Source: UBA6182 sp964479585 (GTDB lineage: Bacteria > Bacillota_I > Bacilli_A > Erysipelotrichales > Erysipelotrichaceae). From it: DNA of 64,000 nt. A program made the position numbers and the translations under genes. The stretch spans positions 1-64,000 of the forward strand of contig CAYZMP010000003.1 of the NCBI GenBank assembly GCA_964479585.1, read 5' to 3'. The number at the start of each line of letters is the position of its first letter. Positions within the stretch are counted from its first letter, which is position 1. Below are positions 34,175 through 42,648 of the stretch, one piece after another. The notes under the pieces are model-generated. The model was not told the DNA's origin. It did no database searches and worked only from the letters and a program-made list of their open reading frames with translations.

Positions 34175-35029
34175 CTATATTTTATCAAGAAGTTTAGTGA
34201 GCCATTTATTACTATTTAAGAAAGGTTCATTGTGTTGTCCTATCTCAATGTTGGGTTTGTTTATACCATGATAATCACTTCCACATGTTATTAACATGTC
34301 TCTATTATTTGCATATTGTATAACTTTCTTTACTTGCTCTTTGTCATGGTAGGAGCAACACGCTTCGATGCCATCTATTGTTTTAAGTGAGTCATAATAA
34401 GACAAATCTACGCCCATAATCATAGGATGTGCAATGATGGAAACTCCGTTTGTGTCATGAATTAAATCAATTATATCATTTGTATTTGGTAAATCTAATG
34501 GTACATAGGCAGCTTTATCAATAGAACAATAATCCCAGTAAAAATTTGCTATCGCGTTATTCTTTTTCTCTCCTATAAGATAGGGTTTAAATGCATCGTG
34601 ATCAAAGTGCTTAAACATGTATTTTGTCATTTCAACGTTTGTTATGATTTTATTTGGATACTCTTTAGCTATTTCACTTAAATTCAACTTGATCTTAAAT
34701 AAACTATTAAAGACATCGATTCTCTTTTGTGTAGCAATCATTAACTCATTCATATAATGTGTTTTAATCTGCTGAAAACGATAATCTTTTAAGTTACAAC
34801 CATAGCCTAGAATATGGTGTACTATTTCACCATCGTAACAATCAATTTCTATACCACTAATACTTTGGATTTTTTCTGATTGAGACAGCTCTAATGATCC
34901 GAGAGTTTCATTGTGGTCGCAAATTGAGATAAAATCGATACCTTTGTTTAACGCTTGCTCAATTATTTCATTTACTGGTTTTTCACCATCAAAACTATAC
35001 TCGCTATGAATGTGTAAATCAGCTTTCAT
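34175..35029 (-). CDS. PHP-domain metal-dependent phosphoesterase
   Basis: 284-aa protein with the four PHP motifs: KADLHIHS at the N-terminus, SICDHNETLGS, a GIEIDCYDGE segment with the metal-binding Glu, and AHP / CGSDYHG near the C-terminus. Relatives include RNase AM/YciV and histidinol phosphatase; this length and the single-domain layout fit the YciV-like group, but the substrate is not fixed. The ATG lies inside the end of the GH13 gene with GAGGTA upstream, so translation is coupled. Confidence 0.85.
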   Translation of the reverse strand: MKADLHIHSEYSFDGEKPVNEIIEQALNKGIDFISICDHNETLGSLELSQSEKIQSISGIEIDCYDGEIVHHILGYGCNLKDYRFQQIKTHYMNELMIATQKRIDVFNSLFKIKLNLSEIAKEYPNKIITNVEMTKYMFKHFDHDAFKPYLIGEKKNNAIANFYWDYCSIDKAAYVPLDLPNTNDIIDLIHDTNGVSIIAHPMIMGVDLSYYDSLKTIDGIEACCSYHDKEQVKKVIQYANNRDMLITCGSDYHGINKPNIEIGQHNEPFLNSNKWLTKLLDKI

Positions 35030-36713
35030 AATCTAATACCTCTACAACAATGGATTCATATGCTCTTAACACCATTTTTTGGCTTATGTGTGGTTTGTTT
35101 GGATAATTGTGTACAACGATTCGATCAGAAGTGGATATCATGTTTTGTTTGAATGTTGCAATTTTATCAGATAGGTTAATAACAACATAATACGTTTTAT
35201 TTTTTTGACTATCATGTCTATAGTAAGAAAATATTTGCTTATGTTTCATATGAGTTGATTCAAAGTCACTAAATGCATTTATGTTTGTTTCTCTTACAAA
35301 CTGAATGAGGGATTTATAAAACGTCAATACACTTGTATTTTCTTGTTGTTGATCTTCCACATTGATATTCTTATAATTATCATTTACTTTTATCCATGGT
35401 TTGACCATTGAAAAACCAGCATTTTCTTTACTACTCCATTGCATTGGTGTTCTTGCATGATCTCGTGTCATTTTTGATACAACTTTTTTCGCTAGAAAAG
35501 TTGGAAGATGCATCATTTCTTGTAGAACTTTATATGCATTAATCGACTCATAATCTCTCCATTCTTCTTTATCAAACGATGCATTTGTCATTCCTATTTC
35601 TTCTCCTTGATAAATAATTGGTGTTCCTTTTAGAGTCATGTTTAATACTGCTAGCGCTTTTGCACTTACTTGTCTATGCTTTTTGTCATTTCCAAAACGT
35701 GAAACGTGTCTTGGTTGATCATGATTGGATAAATAGTTTGCCATCCAATACTTGTTTTGTTGCATATCAACTTGCCAACTGTTGATAACATCCTTAAATT
35801 GATTTATATTCCAATAATATAGTTTTCTAAAATCGAACTTCCCAAGTGGACCACAACCTAGCATATGAATGTCAAAATGAATCATCATGTCTAATATTGG
35901 ATGGTTGATATCGCTATATTTTGCTGCTGCTTCTTGGCTCATTAACATACCTTCGCCGATTGTTATGATGTCTTTTTGTGTTTTATTTTGAAGTTCTTCC
36001 ATCATATACTTGGCAAACTCAATAGACTTAGGACGATTGATAATATAATCATCTGCAAACTGGTATCCTTTTTTCTTTGGGTTTTTATCAGGATAACCTT
36101 CTTTTTTTGAGATTGTGTTGATGACATCTAAACGAAACCCAGCAATGCCTAGATTAATCCAATACTCCATAATGTTTACAACTTCATCACGAACTTCTTT
36201 ATTATCCCAATTTAAATCTGCTTGATTTGGGGTAAATAGCGTTAGTGCATATGTATTTTCTTCGATATGCGTCCATGCACTACCACCAAAAATCGATATC
36301 CAGTTGTTCGGCTCTTTGTTGTTTCTTCCTTCTTTAAAGATGTAGTAATCGCGATATTTTGAATTTTTGTCTTCTATTGCTTGCTTAAACCAAGGATGGT
36401 CTGTTGAAGTGTGATTAGCGACAAGATCCATAATAATGGATACTCCTTTTTGATTTGCCTTATGTATAAGTTCTATCATGTCATCCATAGTCCCAAATTG
36501 TGGATGAATGGCATAGTAATCAGATACATCGTAACCAAAATCTTTATTTGGACTAGCATACAAAGGAGAAATCCAAACATGTGTGACTTTGAGTTCTGCT
36601 ATATAATCTAGTTTTTGGATAATCCCTTGAATATCACCAATACCATCATTGTTGCTATCATAAAATGAACGAGGCCAAATCTGGTATATGACTGAGTTGT
36701 ATTTATCTTTCAT
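35019..36713 (-). CDS. GH13 alpha-glucosidase (oligo-1,6-glucosidase type)
   Basis: 564-aa cytosolic glycoside hydrolase acting on short alpha-glucosides. Conserved regions: DLVANHTSTDH, the nucleophile Asp in GFRLDVIN, the acid Glu in ITIGEGM, and NHDQPRHVSRFG. No signal peptide, so it degrades imported sugars. The strand order QIWPRSFYDSNNDGIGDIQG is typical of the oligo-1,6-glucosidase/trehalose-6-phosphate hydrolase group; exact specificity is uncertain and no transporter is adjacent. Uses TGA as stop. Confidence 0.92.
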   Translation of the reverse strand: MKDKYNSVIYQIWPRSFYDSNNDGIGDIQGIIQKLDYIAELKVTHVWISPLYASPNKDFGYDVSDYYAIHPQFGTMDDMIELIHKANQKGVSIIMDLVANHTSTDHPWFKQAIEDKNSKYRDYYIFKEGRNNKEPNNWISIFGGSAWTHIEENTYALTLFTPNQADLNWDNKEVRDEVVNIMEYWINLGIAGFRLDVINTISKKEGYPDKNPKKKGYQFADDYIINRPKSIEFAKYMMEELQNKTQKDIITIGEGMLMSQEAAAKYSDINHPILDMMIHFDIHMLGCGPLGKFDFRKLYYWNINQFKDVINSWQVDMQQNKYWMANYLSNHDQPRHVSRFGNDKKHRQVSAKALAVLNMTLKGTPIIYQGEEIGMTNASFDKEEWRDYESINAYKVLQEMMHLPTFLAKKVVSKMTRDHARTPMQWSSKENAGFSMVKPWIKVNDNYKNINVEDQQQENTSVLTFYKSLIQFVRETNINAFSDFESTHMKHKQIFSYYRHDSQKNKTYYVVINLSDKIATFKQNMISTSDRIVVHNYPNKPHISQKMVLRAYESIVVEVLDYES

Positions 36714-36752
36714 GGTTTATCTCTTTTCTTTAGGTTAAGTGTTTGCTTTTAA

Positions 36753-36761
36753 TGATATAAT
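36753..36761 (+). promoter_or_regulatory. yggS: Extended -10 promoter directly abutting yggS
   Basis: TGA-TATAAT ends only six bases before the yggS ATG, so the expected transcription start is at or next to the A of the start codon. Confidence 0.6.
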
Positions 36762-36767
36762 GTCTCT

Positions 36768-37418
36768 ATGAAAAATCGTAAAGCATTTATCCAAGAATTG
36801 CAACAACAAGTCGTAGTTATGGGTGTGAGTAAAAATCGTAGTTTGGATGAGATTAATGATCTTTATAAAGAAGGCATTACAATTTTTGGTGAGAATAAAG
36901 TACAAGAACTTCGTGATAAGTTCATGGAAGATCAACCTTGGCAGTGGCATTTTATTGGTCACTTACAAAAGAACAAAGTAAAATATGTGGTCAAAATGGT
37001 TAGTATGATTCATTCTGTTGATTCAATTGAATTAGTAGATGTTATTGAAAAACATGCTGCTAAACTTGATAAAGTAATCAATGTTTTAATTCAAGTGAAT
37101 GTTGTTAGTGAAAAAAGTAAGTTTGGTTGCTCATTAAATCAAGTGGAAGAACTAGTGAATCATATTGAACAATGTAGGTATGTTACTCTTAAGGGATTTA
37201 TGAGTATGGGTCCAGCAAGTCAAGATGAAGAATTAACTAAGGAAGTGTTTATAAAAACAAATCAGTTGTTTGAACATTACAAAAAAACTCATGCTACCAT
37301 GGATACGTTATCTATGGGAATGAGTTCTGATTATAAACTAGCTATTAAGTATGGTTCAACAATTGTCCGTATTGGTAGTTTATTATTTAATTATTCAAAG
37401 AATACCCATCCACAGTAA
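36768..37418 (+). CDS. yggS: YggS-family pyridoxal-phosphate homeostasis protein
   Basis: 216-aa single-domain TIM-barrel PLP-binding protein that buffers PLP and affects amino-acid metabolism. Motifs: VVVMGVSKN with the PLP-Lys, GENKVQEL, WHFIGHLQKNKVK, IHSVDS, LIQVNV and SMGMSSDY near the C-terminus. The N-terminus is about 15 residues shorter than usual. No ribosome-binding site precedes the ATG, an in-frame TGA lies at 36753-36755 and the -10 box ends six bases upstream, so the mRNA is probably leaderless. Overlaps the convergent gene by 28 bases. Confidence 0.9.
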   Translation: MKNRKAFIQELQQQVVVMGVSKNRSLDEINDLYKEGITIFGENKVQELRDKFMEDQPWQWHFIGHLQKNKVKYVVKMVSMIHSVDSIELVDVIEKHAAKLDKVINVLIQVNVVSEKSKFGCSLNQVEELVNHIEQCRYVTLKGFMSMGPASQDEELTKEVFIKTNQLFEHYKKTHATMDTLSMGMSSDYKLAIKYGSTIVRIGSLLFNYSKNTHPQ

Positions 37419-37738
37419 ATTATCACGCCATATAATAATGCATTATTTTTAGTAATTATATCTAAAAATGATACATATTGATTAAACTCAGCAATATTAA
37501 GTTGTGTAATCACAATTATAAACATAACTAAAGAAATGATGACTTTCTTAACCCAAGATCGGTTGTTTCTTCTATTTTTTGATAAAAGCATTCCGAAAAC
37601 AAACAAGCCTAATATGATGATCAGATTGTTAACAATGATGTTTAAGTTCCCACTTAAAAAAGAATTTGAAACCATTAACGATAACGCTAATGCAATTAAT
37701 ACTAATAGTGGGTTGATTAATTTTGCTAATTTGTCCAT
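37391..37738 (-). CDS. Hypothetical membrane protein, 115 aa
   Basis: Unrecognised protein with about four hydrophobic segments and a basic loop (KNRRNNRSWVKK). I choose the ATG at 37738, with GGAG nine bases upstream and a TAATG overlap with the preceding gene, over one at 37753. Its 3' end overlaps the 3' end of yggS on the other strand by 28 bases. Partner of the membrane protein just upstream; function unknown. Confidence 0.65.
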   Translation of the reverse strand: MDKLAKLINPLLVLIALALSLMVSNSFLSGNLNIIVNNLIIILGLFVFGMLLSKNRRNNRSWVKKVIISLVMFIIVITQLNIAEFNQYVSFLDIITKNNALLYGVIIYCGWVFFE

Positions 37739-38232
37739 TATTTTTTTCTCCATTGTGGTTCACATATAAGTCTAATAAATGAACCTATCATAAAGCCAAT
37801 TGCTGGGGGTATCGATGTTAAGACAAGCTCAATGGCATGTAAGTCTTCAATATTCATAATAGAATTGAAGATGATTGCAGTCGGATAATTAGCAATCACA
37901 TAGATTAACCAAATATTTCGTTGTGCCCCATTTATACTCAGTGTTCGTGTCACTGCCCAAATAATCATTAAAATAAGTGTAAAAATTAATGAGGCTAATG
38001 CTACTTTTGAAAAAAGTCTCGATTTATTTTCTTTTGCTATTACAAATAAGTATCCTCCTAAAACATAAAGTAGGGTTGCTAGAGTAGCACTTGATGTAAT
38101 AATAGGGTATAAGTCTGCAATTATGTATTGTGATGAAAAGGGATGATTGGTCCCAAATACCAAAGCAAATCCTATAGTAATGACAACATGAATGATAATT
38201 AAGGAGATGTATGTCTTGCGAAAATCTTTCAT
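37738..38232 (-). CDS. Hypothetical membrane protein, 164 aa
   Basis: Unrecognised protein with about five hydrophobic helices. GGAGAAC upstream of the ATG supports the start. Between the aminotransferase gene (11 bases upstream) and another small membrane protein (TAATG overlap), so all three are probably one transcript. Nothing in the sequence points to a substrate or activity. Confidence 0.65.
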   Translation of the reverse strand: MKDFRKTYISLIIIHVVITIGFALVFGTNHPFSSQYIIADLYPIITSSATLATLLYVLGGYLFVIAKENKSRLFSKVALASLIFTLILMIIWAVTRTLSINGAQRNIWLIYVIANYPTAIIFNSIMNIEDLHAIELVLTSIPPAIGFMIGSFIRLICEPQWRKK

Positions 38233-38243
38233 TAACTGTTCTC

Positions 38244-39383
38244 CTATCTACTCAAAAATGATGCGAATCTTCTAACGCCTTCAACAACTTTATCATAATC
38301 TGTGCAAAATGATATTCTCACAAAAGAATCAGATTTTTTTGAGAATACTTCTCCAGGCACAACAGCTACTTTTTCTTCAAAAAGTAAAGCTCTAGCGAAA
38401 TCCCATGAATTTTTGTTTGATTTTGATATATCAATAAATAAGTAAAATGCACCTTGAGGTTTTACATATTCAATTTTATACTCTTCAAGTATTTGAGTTG
38501 CGGCTATGTAGTTTTTCTTATATTGATCAACAATTGGTTTTACATCCACGTCAAAAGCTTTGATTGCTGCAATTTGAATAAATGGTGGGATTCCAGCAGC
38601 CATAAACTGCTGTAGTTTCATCGCTTGTTTAATGATTGCTTGGTCTGCCATCACATAACCTATACGCCAACCTGTCATTGCGTATGGTTTTGAGAGTGAT
38701 TGACAGTATATGATTTGTGCTTTGTATTTCTGTTTTTGAACAATATAAGATGGTGTTCCTTCATATACTAATTGATTATATACATCATCCGTTATTACAT
38801 AGACATTATGTTCATCCATTATTCTTTCAAGAATTTGTAGAGATTTATCATTATAAATGGCTCCTGTTGGATTATTTGGGGAATTTACAATGATTGCTTT
38901 TGTTTTTGGTGTAATTGCATCTTTTATTTTTGTATATGAAAGTTGAAAATTCTCAGCTGTTGTATCAATAACAACTGGATTTGCTTTAAATGTTCTTACG
39001 ATAGGGTAGTAAGCAATGTATGACGGATCAAAAATGATTACTTCTTCATCCGGATTAAGTATTGCACCTAATGCAGTAAATAAAGCTCCACTTGCGCCTT
39101 GGGTCACTAGTACTTCATCGATACTATAATCAATGTTTTGAAACTTCTTTTCAAATGATATTATTGATTGTCTTAGCTCTAGCATACCTTGATATGATGG
39201 ATACTTTGTATTGTCATCGTTTATTGCAGAAATAGCCGCTTCTTTTACTTGATCAGGAGTATTGAACATCGGTTCTCCAATTGTTAAAGAAATAACTTCA
39301 TCAACTTTATTTGCTTCTTGACTTAATACTCTAATTCCACTCATTTCTAAGTCTTCAATGTTATTATTTAATCGATGTTTCAT
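38244..39383 (-). CDS. Class I/II pyridoxal-phosphate aminotransferase (PatA-like)
   Basis: 379-aa fold-type I aminotransferase: SLTIGEPMFNTP near the N-terminus, IIVNSPNNPTGAIY (PLP-stacking region), YVITDDVYNQLVY and CQSLSKPYAMTGWRIGY with the catalytic Lys, and FVRISFCTD with the carboxylate-binding Arg. Closest groups are aspartate/aromatic aminotransferases (PatA). The ATG at 39383 has AAGGAT upstream and overlaps queH by 20 bases; an in-frame start at 39407 is less good. Confidence 0.9.
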   Translation of the reverse strand: MKHRLNNNIEDLEMSGIRVLSQEANKVDEVISLTIGEPMFNTPDQVKEAAISAINDDNTKYPSYQGMLELRQSIISFEKKFQNIDYSIDEVLVTQGASGALFTALGAILNPDEEVIIFDPSYIAYYPIVRTFKANPVVIDTTAENFQLSYTKIKDAITPKTKAIIVNSPNNPTGAIYNDKSLQILERIMDEHNVYVITDDVYNQLVYEGTPSYIVQKQKYKAQIIYCQSLSKPYAMTGWRIGYVMADQAIIKQAMKLQQFMAAGIPPFIQIAAIKAFDVDVKPIVDQYKKNYIAATQILEEYKIEYVKPQGAFYLFIDISKSNKNSWDFARALLFEEKVAVVPGEVFSKKSDSFVRISFCTDYDKVVEGVRRFASFLSR

Positions 39384-40035
39384 AATTATCCTTTCTATAT
39401 TCCTCAATTAGCTGTCTTACATTAAGAGAAAACTGGCAGCCACAATACGTTTGTCGATACATATTGTGTTTTCTACTAATTTGTATCGATTTATTGTATC
39501 CATCATTTTTTTTGAAGTTAGAATACAAATATTTCACATGTGGATAACTTTTTTGCAGCCTTTCTCCAATTTGATTTAAAACAACAGAATCTTTGTGTCT
39601 GCTTATTGTCATAACTGTTGTCATATAATCATACTGATGATCAGCGGCGTATCGAATGGCTTCTCTCATTCTTAGCGCAAAACACATAGAGCATCTATTG
39701 CCACCTTCTTTATCCTCCGCCCTATGTTTTAGCATTTGATAATAGTTATCGTTATCATATGTTGTTTGTACAACATCTATAACTACAGCGTATTCATTTT
39801 TAAACCATTCAACATATTTTAATAATTCCGCAAATCTTCGATTATACTCTGCTTCAGGATATATATTGTGATTATTAAAGTATAGTGTTAAATCAAAATA
39901 TTCAGATAAGTATTCCATGGGATATGTATTGCAGGGACCACAACATGAATGTAAAAGAAGTCTTGGTTTTGAATCAAGTTTTTTTACTATTTCAATTTCC
40001 TTTAGTTGTAATTCGTAATACAATTTTCCATTCAT
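39364..40035 (-). CDS. queH: Epoxyqueuosine reductase QueH
   Basis: Reduces epoxyqueuosine to queuosine in tRNA, the non-cobalamin alternative to QueG. 223 aa with the DUF208 cysteine pattern: HSCCGPCNTYP, GGNRCSMCFALRMREA and YCGCQFS (Fe-S and metal ligands). The ATG at 40035 has AGGTGA five bases upstream; a GTG at 40044 is in frame but less likely. Follows queA and tgt in the operon. Confidence 0.93.
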   Translation of the reverse strand: MNGKLYYELQLKEIEIVKKLDSKPRLLLHSCCGPCNTYPMEYLSEYFDLTLYFNNHNIYPEAEYNRRFAELLKYVEWFKNEYAVVIDVVQTTYDNDNYYQMLKHRAEDKEGGNRCSMCFALRMREAIRYAADHQYDYMTTVMTISRHKDSVVLNQIGERLQKSYPHVKYLYSNFKKNDGYNKSIQISRKHNMYRQTYCGCQFSLNVRQLIEEYRKDNYETSIK

Positions 40036-40040
40036 TTTAA

Positions 40041-41066
40041 TCACCTATATAAGAACATACTATCTCCAAATGAGAAAAACCGATACTTTTCTTGTACAGC
40101 TAATTGATAAAATTGCTTTGTGAATTCTAGTCCTGCAAATGCACTGATCATCATAAGCAAAGTTGATTTTGGAAGATGAAAATTAGTTATTAGGGCATCA
40201 ATTGCCTTAAAGCTATATCCTGGATAAATAAAGATCTCACTATATCCTTCATCTTGTACTATTTTATCATATTTTGATGCTACTGTTTCAAGCACTCTAG
40301 CACTTGTTGTTCCAACTGCAATAATTCTTCGGTTTTCATTTTTAGCTTTCTGAATGATTTCAGCATTTTCTTTGCTAATTTCATAATATTCAGAATGCAT
40401 TTTGTGATTGGTAATGTCATCAACTTCAACTGGTTTAAAAGTTCCTAGTCCTATATGAAGGGTTACATCAACAAATAAGATTCCATTATCTTTTAATTCA
40501 TCAATTAGTGCTTCGCTAAAATGTAATCCTGCTGTTGGGGCTGCACTACTACCTTCTTTTTGAGCATATACTGTTTGATATCTGGAAACATCTTGATTTG
40601 TTTGCTTTATATATGGTGGCAATGGTATTTTCCCTATCATATAAAGGACATCCATTAAAGGATAATCACTTTTCATTTCAAAGACTCGTAATCCCTCTTC
40701 TTTAACCTCGACACATGTACCACTTAAATATTTCTCATCAAAAATAACCGTTGTGTTAATTTTTACTGCTTTTGCATTTTTCACCATGCACTCCCATCGA
40801 TTATTCTCAATTTTTAATATTAATACTTCAATTTTTGCATTAGTTTTTTCTTTGTATCCATACAATCTGGCTGGGATTACTTTAGTATTGTTAACTACTA
40901 AAACATCACCCTCTTTTAAATAAGATTTTATATCTTTGAAAATATGGTGTTTAATTTCATTAGTATTTACGTTTATTGCCATTAGTTTAGATTCACTTCT
41001 TTTATCCGACGGATGTTGTGCTATTAACTCCTTTGGAAGGATATAATCAAATTCGTTTGTTTTCAT
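40041..41066 (-). CDS. queA: S-adenosylmethionine:tRNA ribosyltransferase-isomerase
   Basis: 341-aa enzyme adding the epoxycyclopentane ring from SAM to preQ1-tRNA. Signatures: YILPKELIAQHPSDKRSESK at the N-terminus, AAPTAGLHFSEALID, THIGLGTFKPVE-like segment (LHIGLGTFKPV) and ITNFHLPKSTLLMMISAFAG. Start codon overlaps the tgt stop by one base (TAATG), so translation is coupled. Confidence 0.95.
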   Translation of the reverse strand: MKTNEFDYILPKELIAQHPSDKRSESKLMAINVNTNEIKHHIFKDIKSYLKEGDVLVVNNTKVIPARLYGYKEKTNAKIEVLILKIENNRWECMVKNAKAVKINTTVIFDEKYLSGTCVEVKEEGLRVFEMKSDYPLMDVLYMIGKIPLPPYIKQTNQDVSRYQTVYAQKEGSSAAPTAGLHFSEALIDELKDNGILFVDVTLHIGLGTFKPVEVDDITNHKMHSEYYEISKENAEIIQKAKNENRRIIAVGTTSARVLETVASKYDKIVQDEGYSEIFIYPGYSFKAIDALITNFHLPKSTLLMMISAFAGLEFTKQFYQLAVQEKYRFFSFGDSMFLYR

Positions 41067-42202
41067 TAAAACCCCTTTGCATCTTTATCATAAAAATTGT
41101 ATTTTGTGAATATCTCATCTTTAAACTCTTTGTATTGACCTTCCTCAATTGCATTTCTTGCTTTTTCAGTAAGTTGTATCAGATAACGAAGATTATGTAT
41201 TGAAAGCAGTCTCATCCCTAGTCCTTCATTGTTACGAATTAAATGGCGTAAGTAAGCTTTTGAATAGTTTTTACATGTGTAACAATCACACTCTTGGTCT
41301 AACGATGAGTAATCTTCTTCATATTTCTTGTTTTTAATGTTTACCCTACCTTGTGAGGACATTGCAGTTCCATGACGTGCTATTCGAGTTGGGAGAACAC
41401 AATCAAACATATCAACACCTTGTTCAATGCCCTCTAATATTGCATCTACTGATCCAACACCCATTAGATACCTCGGTTTGTCTTCTGGTAAATATATAAT
41501 TGAGTTATTTATCATTTCATACATAACTTCTTTGCTTTCTCCAACACTTGTCCCACCTATGGCATATCCATCAAAACCAATGTTCACCGTTTCAATAGCA
41601 CTATGTTTTCTCAAGTCAGGATATTCTCCACCTTGTACAATACCAAAAAGTGCTTGGTTTATATTATTATGTGCTTCTTTACCTCGCTTTGCCCATCGTA
41701 ATGTTCTTTCAACACTATCTCTCATATATTGATGTGTAGATGGATAGGCTGGGCACTCATCAAAACTCATAATAATATCAGCACCTAAATCATTCTGAAT
41801 TTGAATAGATTTTTCAGGAGTAAGAAAAAGTGTATCTCCATTTAAATGATTTTTGAATGTTACTCCTTCTTCAGTTATCTCTCTAAAGTCACTCAGCGAA
41901 AAAACTTGAAAACCTCCACTATCCGTGAGGATGGGACGTTTAACATTCATAAATTTGTGTAATCCACCAGCATTTCTTATAATTTTCTCACCAGGTCTTA
42001 GCCACAAATGATATGTGTTTGATAATATTATCCCAGCATTTATTTCTGTTAACTCTTCTGGTGAAATAAATTTAACGGTAGCAAGTGTTCCTACTGGCAT
42101 AAACATAGGTGTTTTTACGGTTCCATTAGGTGTAATTAATGTGCCTGTTCTAGCATTTGTATTCTTATCCTTTATATTAACATGAAAGTGAAAGTTTTCC
42201 AT
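41066..42202 (-). CDS. tgt: tRNA-guanine transglycosylase
   Basis: Exchanges G34 for preQ1 in tRNAs with GUN anticodons (His, Tyr, Asn, Asp); tRNA-His and tRNA-Tyr are in this window. 378 aa, with the catalytic acid in ILTDSGGFQVFSL, nucleophile Asp in FDCVLPTR, and the zinc site CDCYTC plus a downstream His. ATG at 42202 has GGAGATAT upstream; an in-frame ATG at 42232 does not. First gene of tgt-queA-queH. Confidence 0.96.
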   Translation of the reverse strand: MENFHFHVNIKDKNTNARTGTLITPNGTVKTPMFMPVGTLATVKFISPEELTEINAGIILSNTYHLWLRPGEKIIRNAGGLHKFMNVKRPILTDSGGFQVFSLSDFREITEEGVTFKNHLNGDTLFLTPEKSIQIQNDLGADIIMSFDECPAYPSTHQYMRDSVERTLRWAKRGKEAHNNINQALFGIVQGGEYPDLRKHSAIETVNIGFDGYAIGGTSVGESKEVMYEMINNSIIYLPEDKPRYLMGVGSVDAILEGIEQGVDMFDCVLPTRIARHGTAMSSQGRVNIKNKKYEEDYSSLDQECDCYTCKNYSKAYLRHLIRNNEGLGMRLLSIHNLRYLIQLTEKARNAIEEGQYKEFKDEIFTKYNFYDKDAKGF

Positions 42203-42340
42203 ATATCTCCAGTCTTTTCTTTTATTAAACACTTATGAAAGATTTGTGCTTAAACTATTTTCTACATATGTTATTCGTTGCTTTTATTAAGTGTCCTTAA
42301 CAATGTTTACACTAAATATCTAATTAAAAAACATGGTTCC

Positions 42341-42349
42341 ATTATATCA
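42341..42349 (-). promoter_or_regulatory. tgt: Extended -10 promoter of tgt-queA-queH
   Basis: Minus strand TGA-TATAAT; the leader to the tgt ATG is about 130 bases. Confidence 0.6.
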
Positions 42350-42403
42350 CAACACATTAAATACTCCGATAGTGAAAGTTTAGTGAAAACAAATGAATGT
42401 AAA

Positions 42404-42432
42404 TTGAATATTTTTACATACCATGCTATATT
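42404..42432 (+). promoter_or_regulatory. Promoter of the candidate small RNA
   Basis: TTGAAT (42404-42409), exactly 17 bases, TATATT (42427-42432) with a TGC extension. The predicted start, about 42439, is right at the first hairpin of the RNA. Confidence 0.65.
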
Positions 42433-42438
42433 ATAACC

Positions 42439-42606
42439 ACAACACAAATAAGTGTTGCATACTTTAAGAGCTAATAGCTTCGAAATGTAAATCTTCCCTC
42501 CTTGTTTCGATAATGCTCTTGACAATATTAGCTTATAGTCAAATTTACTCTTAAGGTTAAAATTCAAAAAAAGAAGAAAAAAGTGAGCAGCACACTTTTT
42601 TCTTTT
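42439..42606 (+). ncRNA. Candidate trans-acting small RNA with anti-Shine-Dalgarno loop
   Basis: About 165 nt, with promoter and terminator of its own and no open frame. Predicted structure: 5' hairpin CAACAC / GTGTTG (42440-42457); a long rod closed by CTTTAAGAG (42462-42470) with CTCTTAAGG (42548-42556), continued by CTAATA / TATTAG and CGAAA / TTTCG (42481-42485 with 42505-42509); an apical loop (42486-42504) containing CTTCCCTCCTT, complementary to ribosome-binding sites; then the terminator hairpin. AAGAGC can also pair with GCTCTT (42515-42520), an alternative fold. UCCC-type loop seeds are known in Gram-positive regulatory RNAs (Rsa family); no known family is recognised here. Confidence 0.6.
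42577..42606 (+). terminator. Terminator of the candidate small RNA
   Basis: Stem AAAAAAGTG / CACTTTTTT with a 7-base loop and a further T run. There is no coding gene on the plus strand upstream for it to end, which supports the small RNA. Confidence 0.8.
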
Positions 42607-42607
42607 T

Positions 42608-42616
42608 TGATACAAT
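42608..42616 (+). promoter_or_regulatory. mutY: Extended -10 promoter of mutY
   Basis: TGA-TACAAT just after the small-RNA terminator, 32 bases before the mutY ATG. Confidence 0.5.
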
Positions 42617-42648
42617 AGAGAAGCAATACTATAGATAGGTTGATTAAA

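Larger units (their letters stand above)
42203..42648. other. 446-base intergenic region holding divergent promoters and a small RNA gene
   Basis: Contains the tgt promoter and about 130-base leader (left), a plus-strand small RNA gene with its own promoter and terminator (middle and right), and the mutY promoter (far right). A minus-strand open frame through it has no credible start or coding character. I looked for a preQ1 riboswitch in the tgt leader and did not find its C-rich/A-rich pseudoknot pattern. Confidence 0.7.

Noticed and set aside
42203..42340. PreQ1 riboswitch in the tgt leader
   Set aside because: I could not find the short hairpin with C-rich loop and A-rich tail of preQ1-I, nor a preQ1-II fold; only a weak imperfect hairpin is present.
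42439..42606. 6S RNA identity for the candidate small RNA
   Set aside because: The rod has a large single-stranded C-rich apical loop and a 5' hairpin, without the central open bubble typical of 6S RNA; not excluded but not supported.
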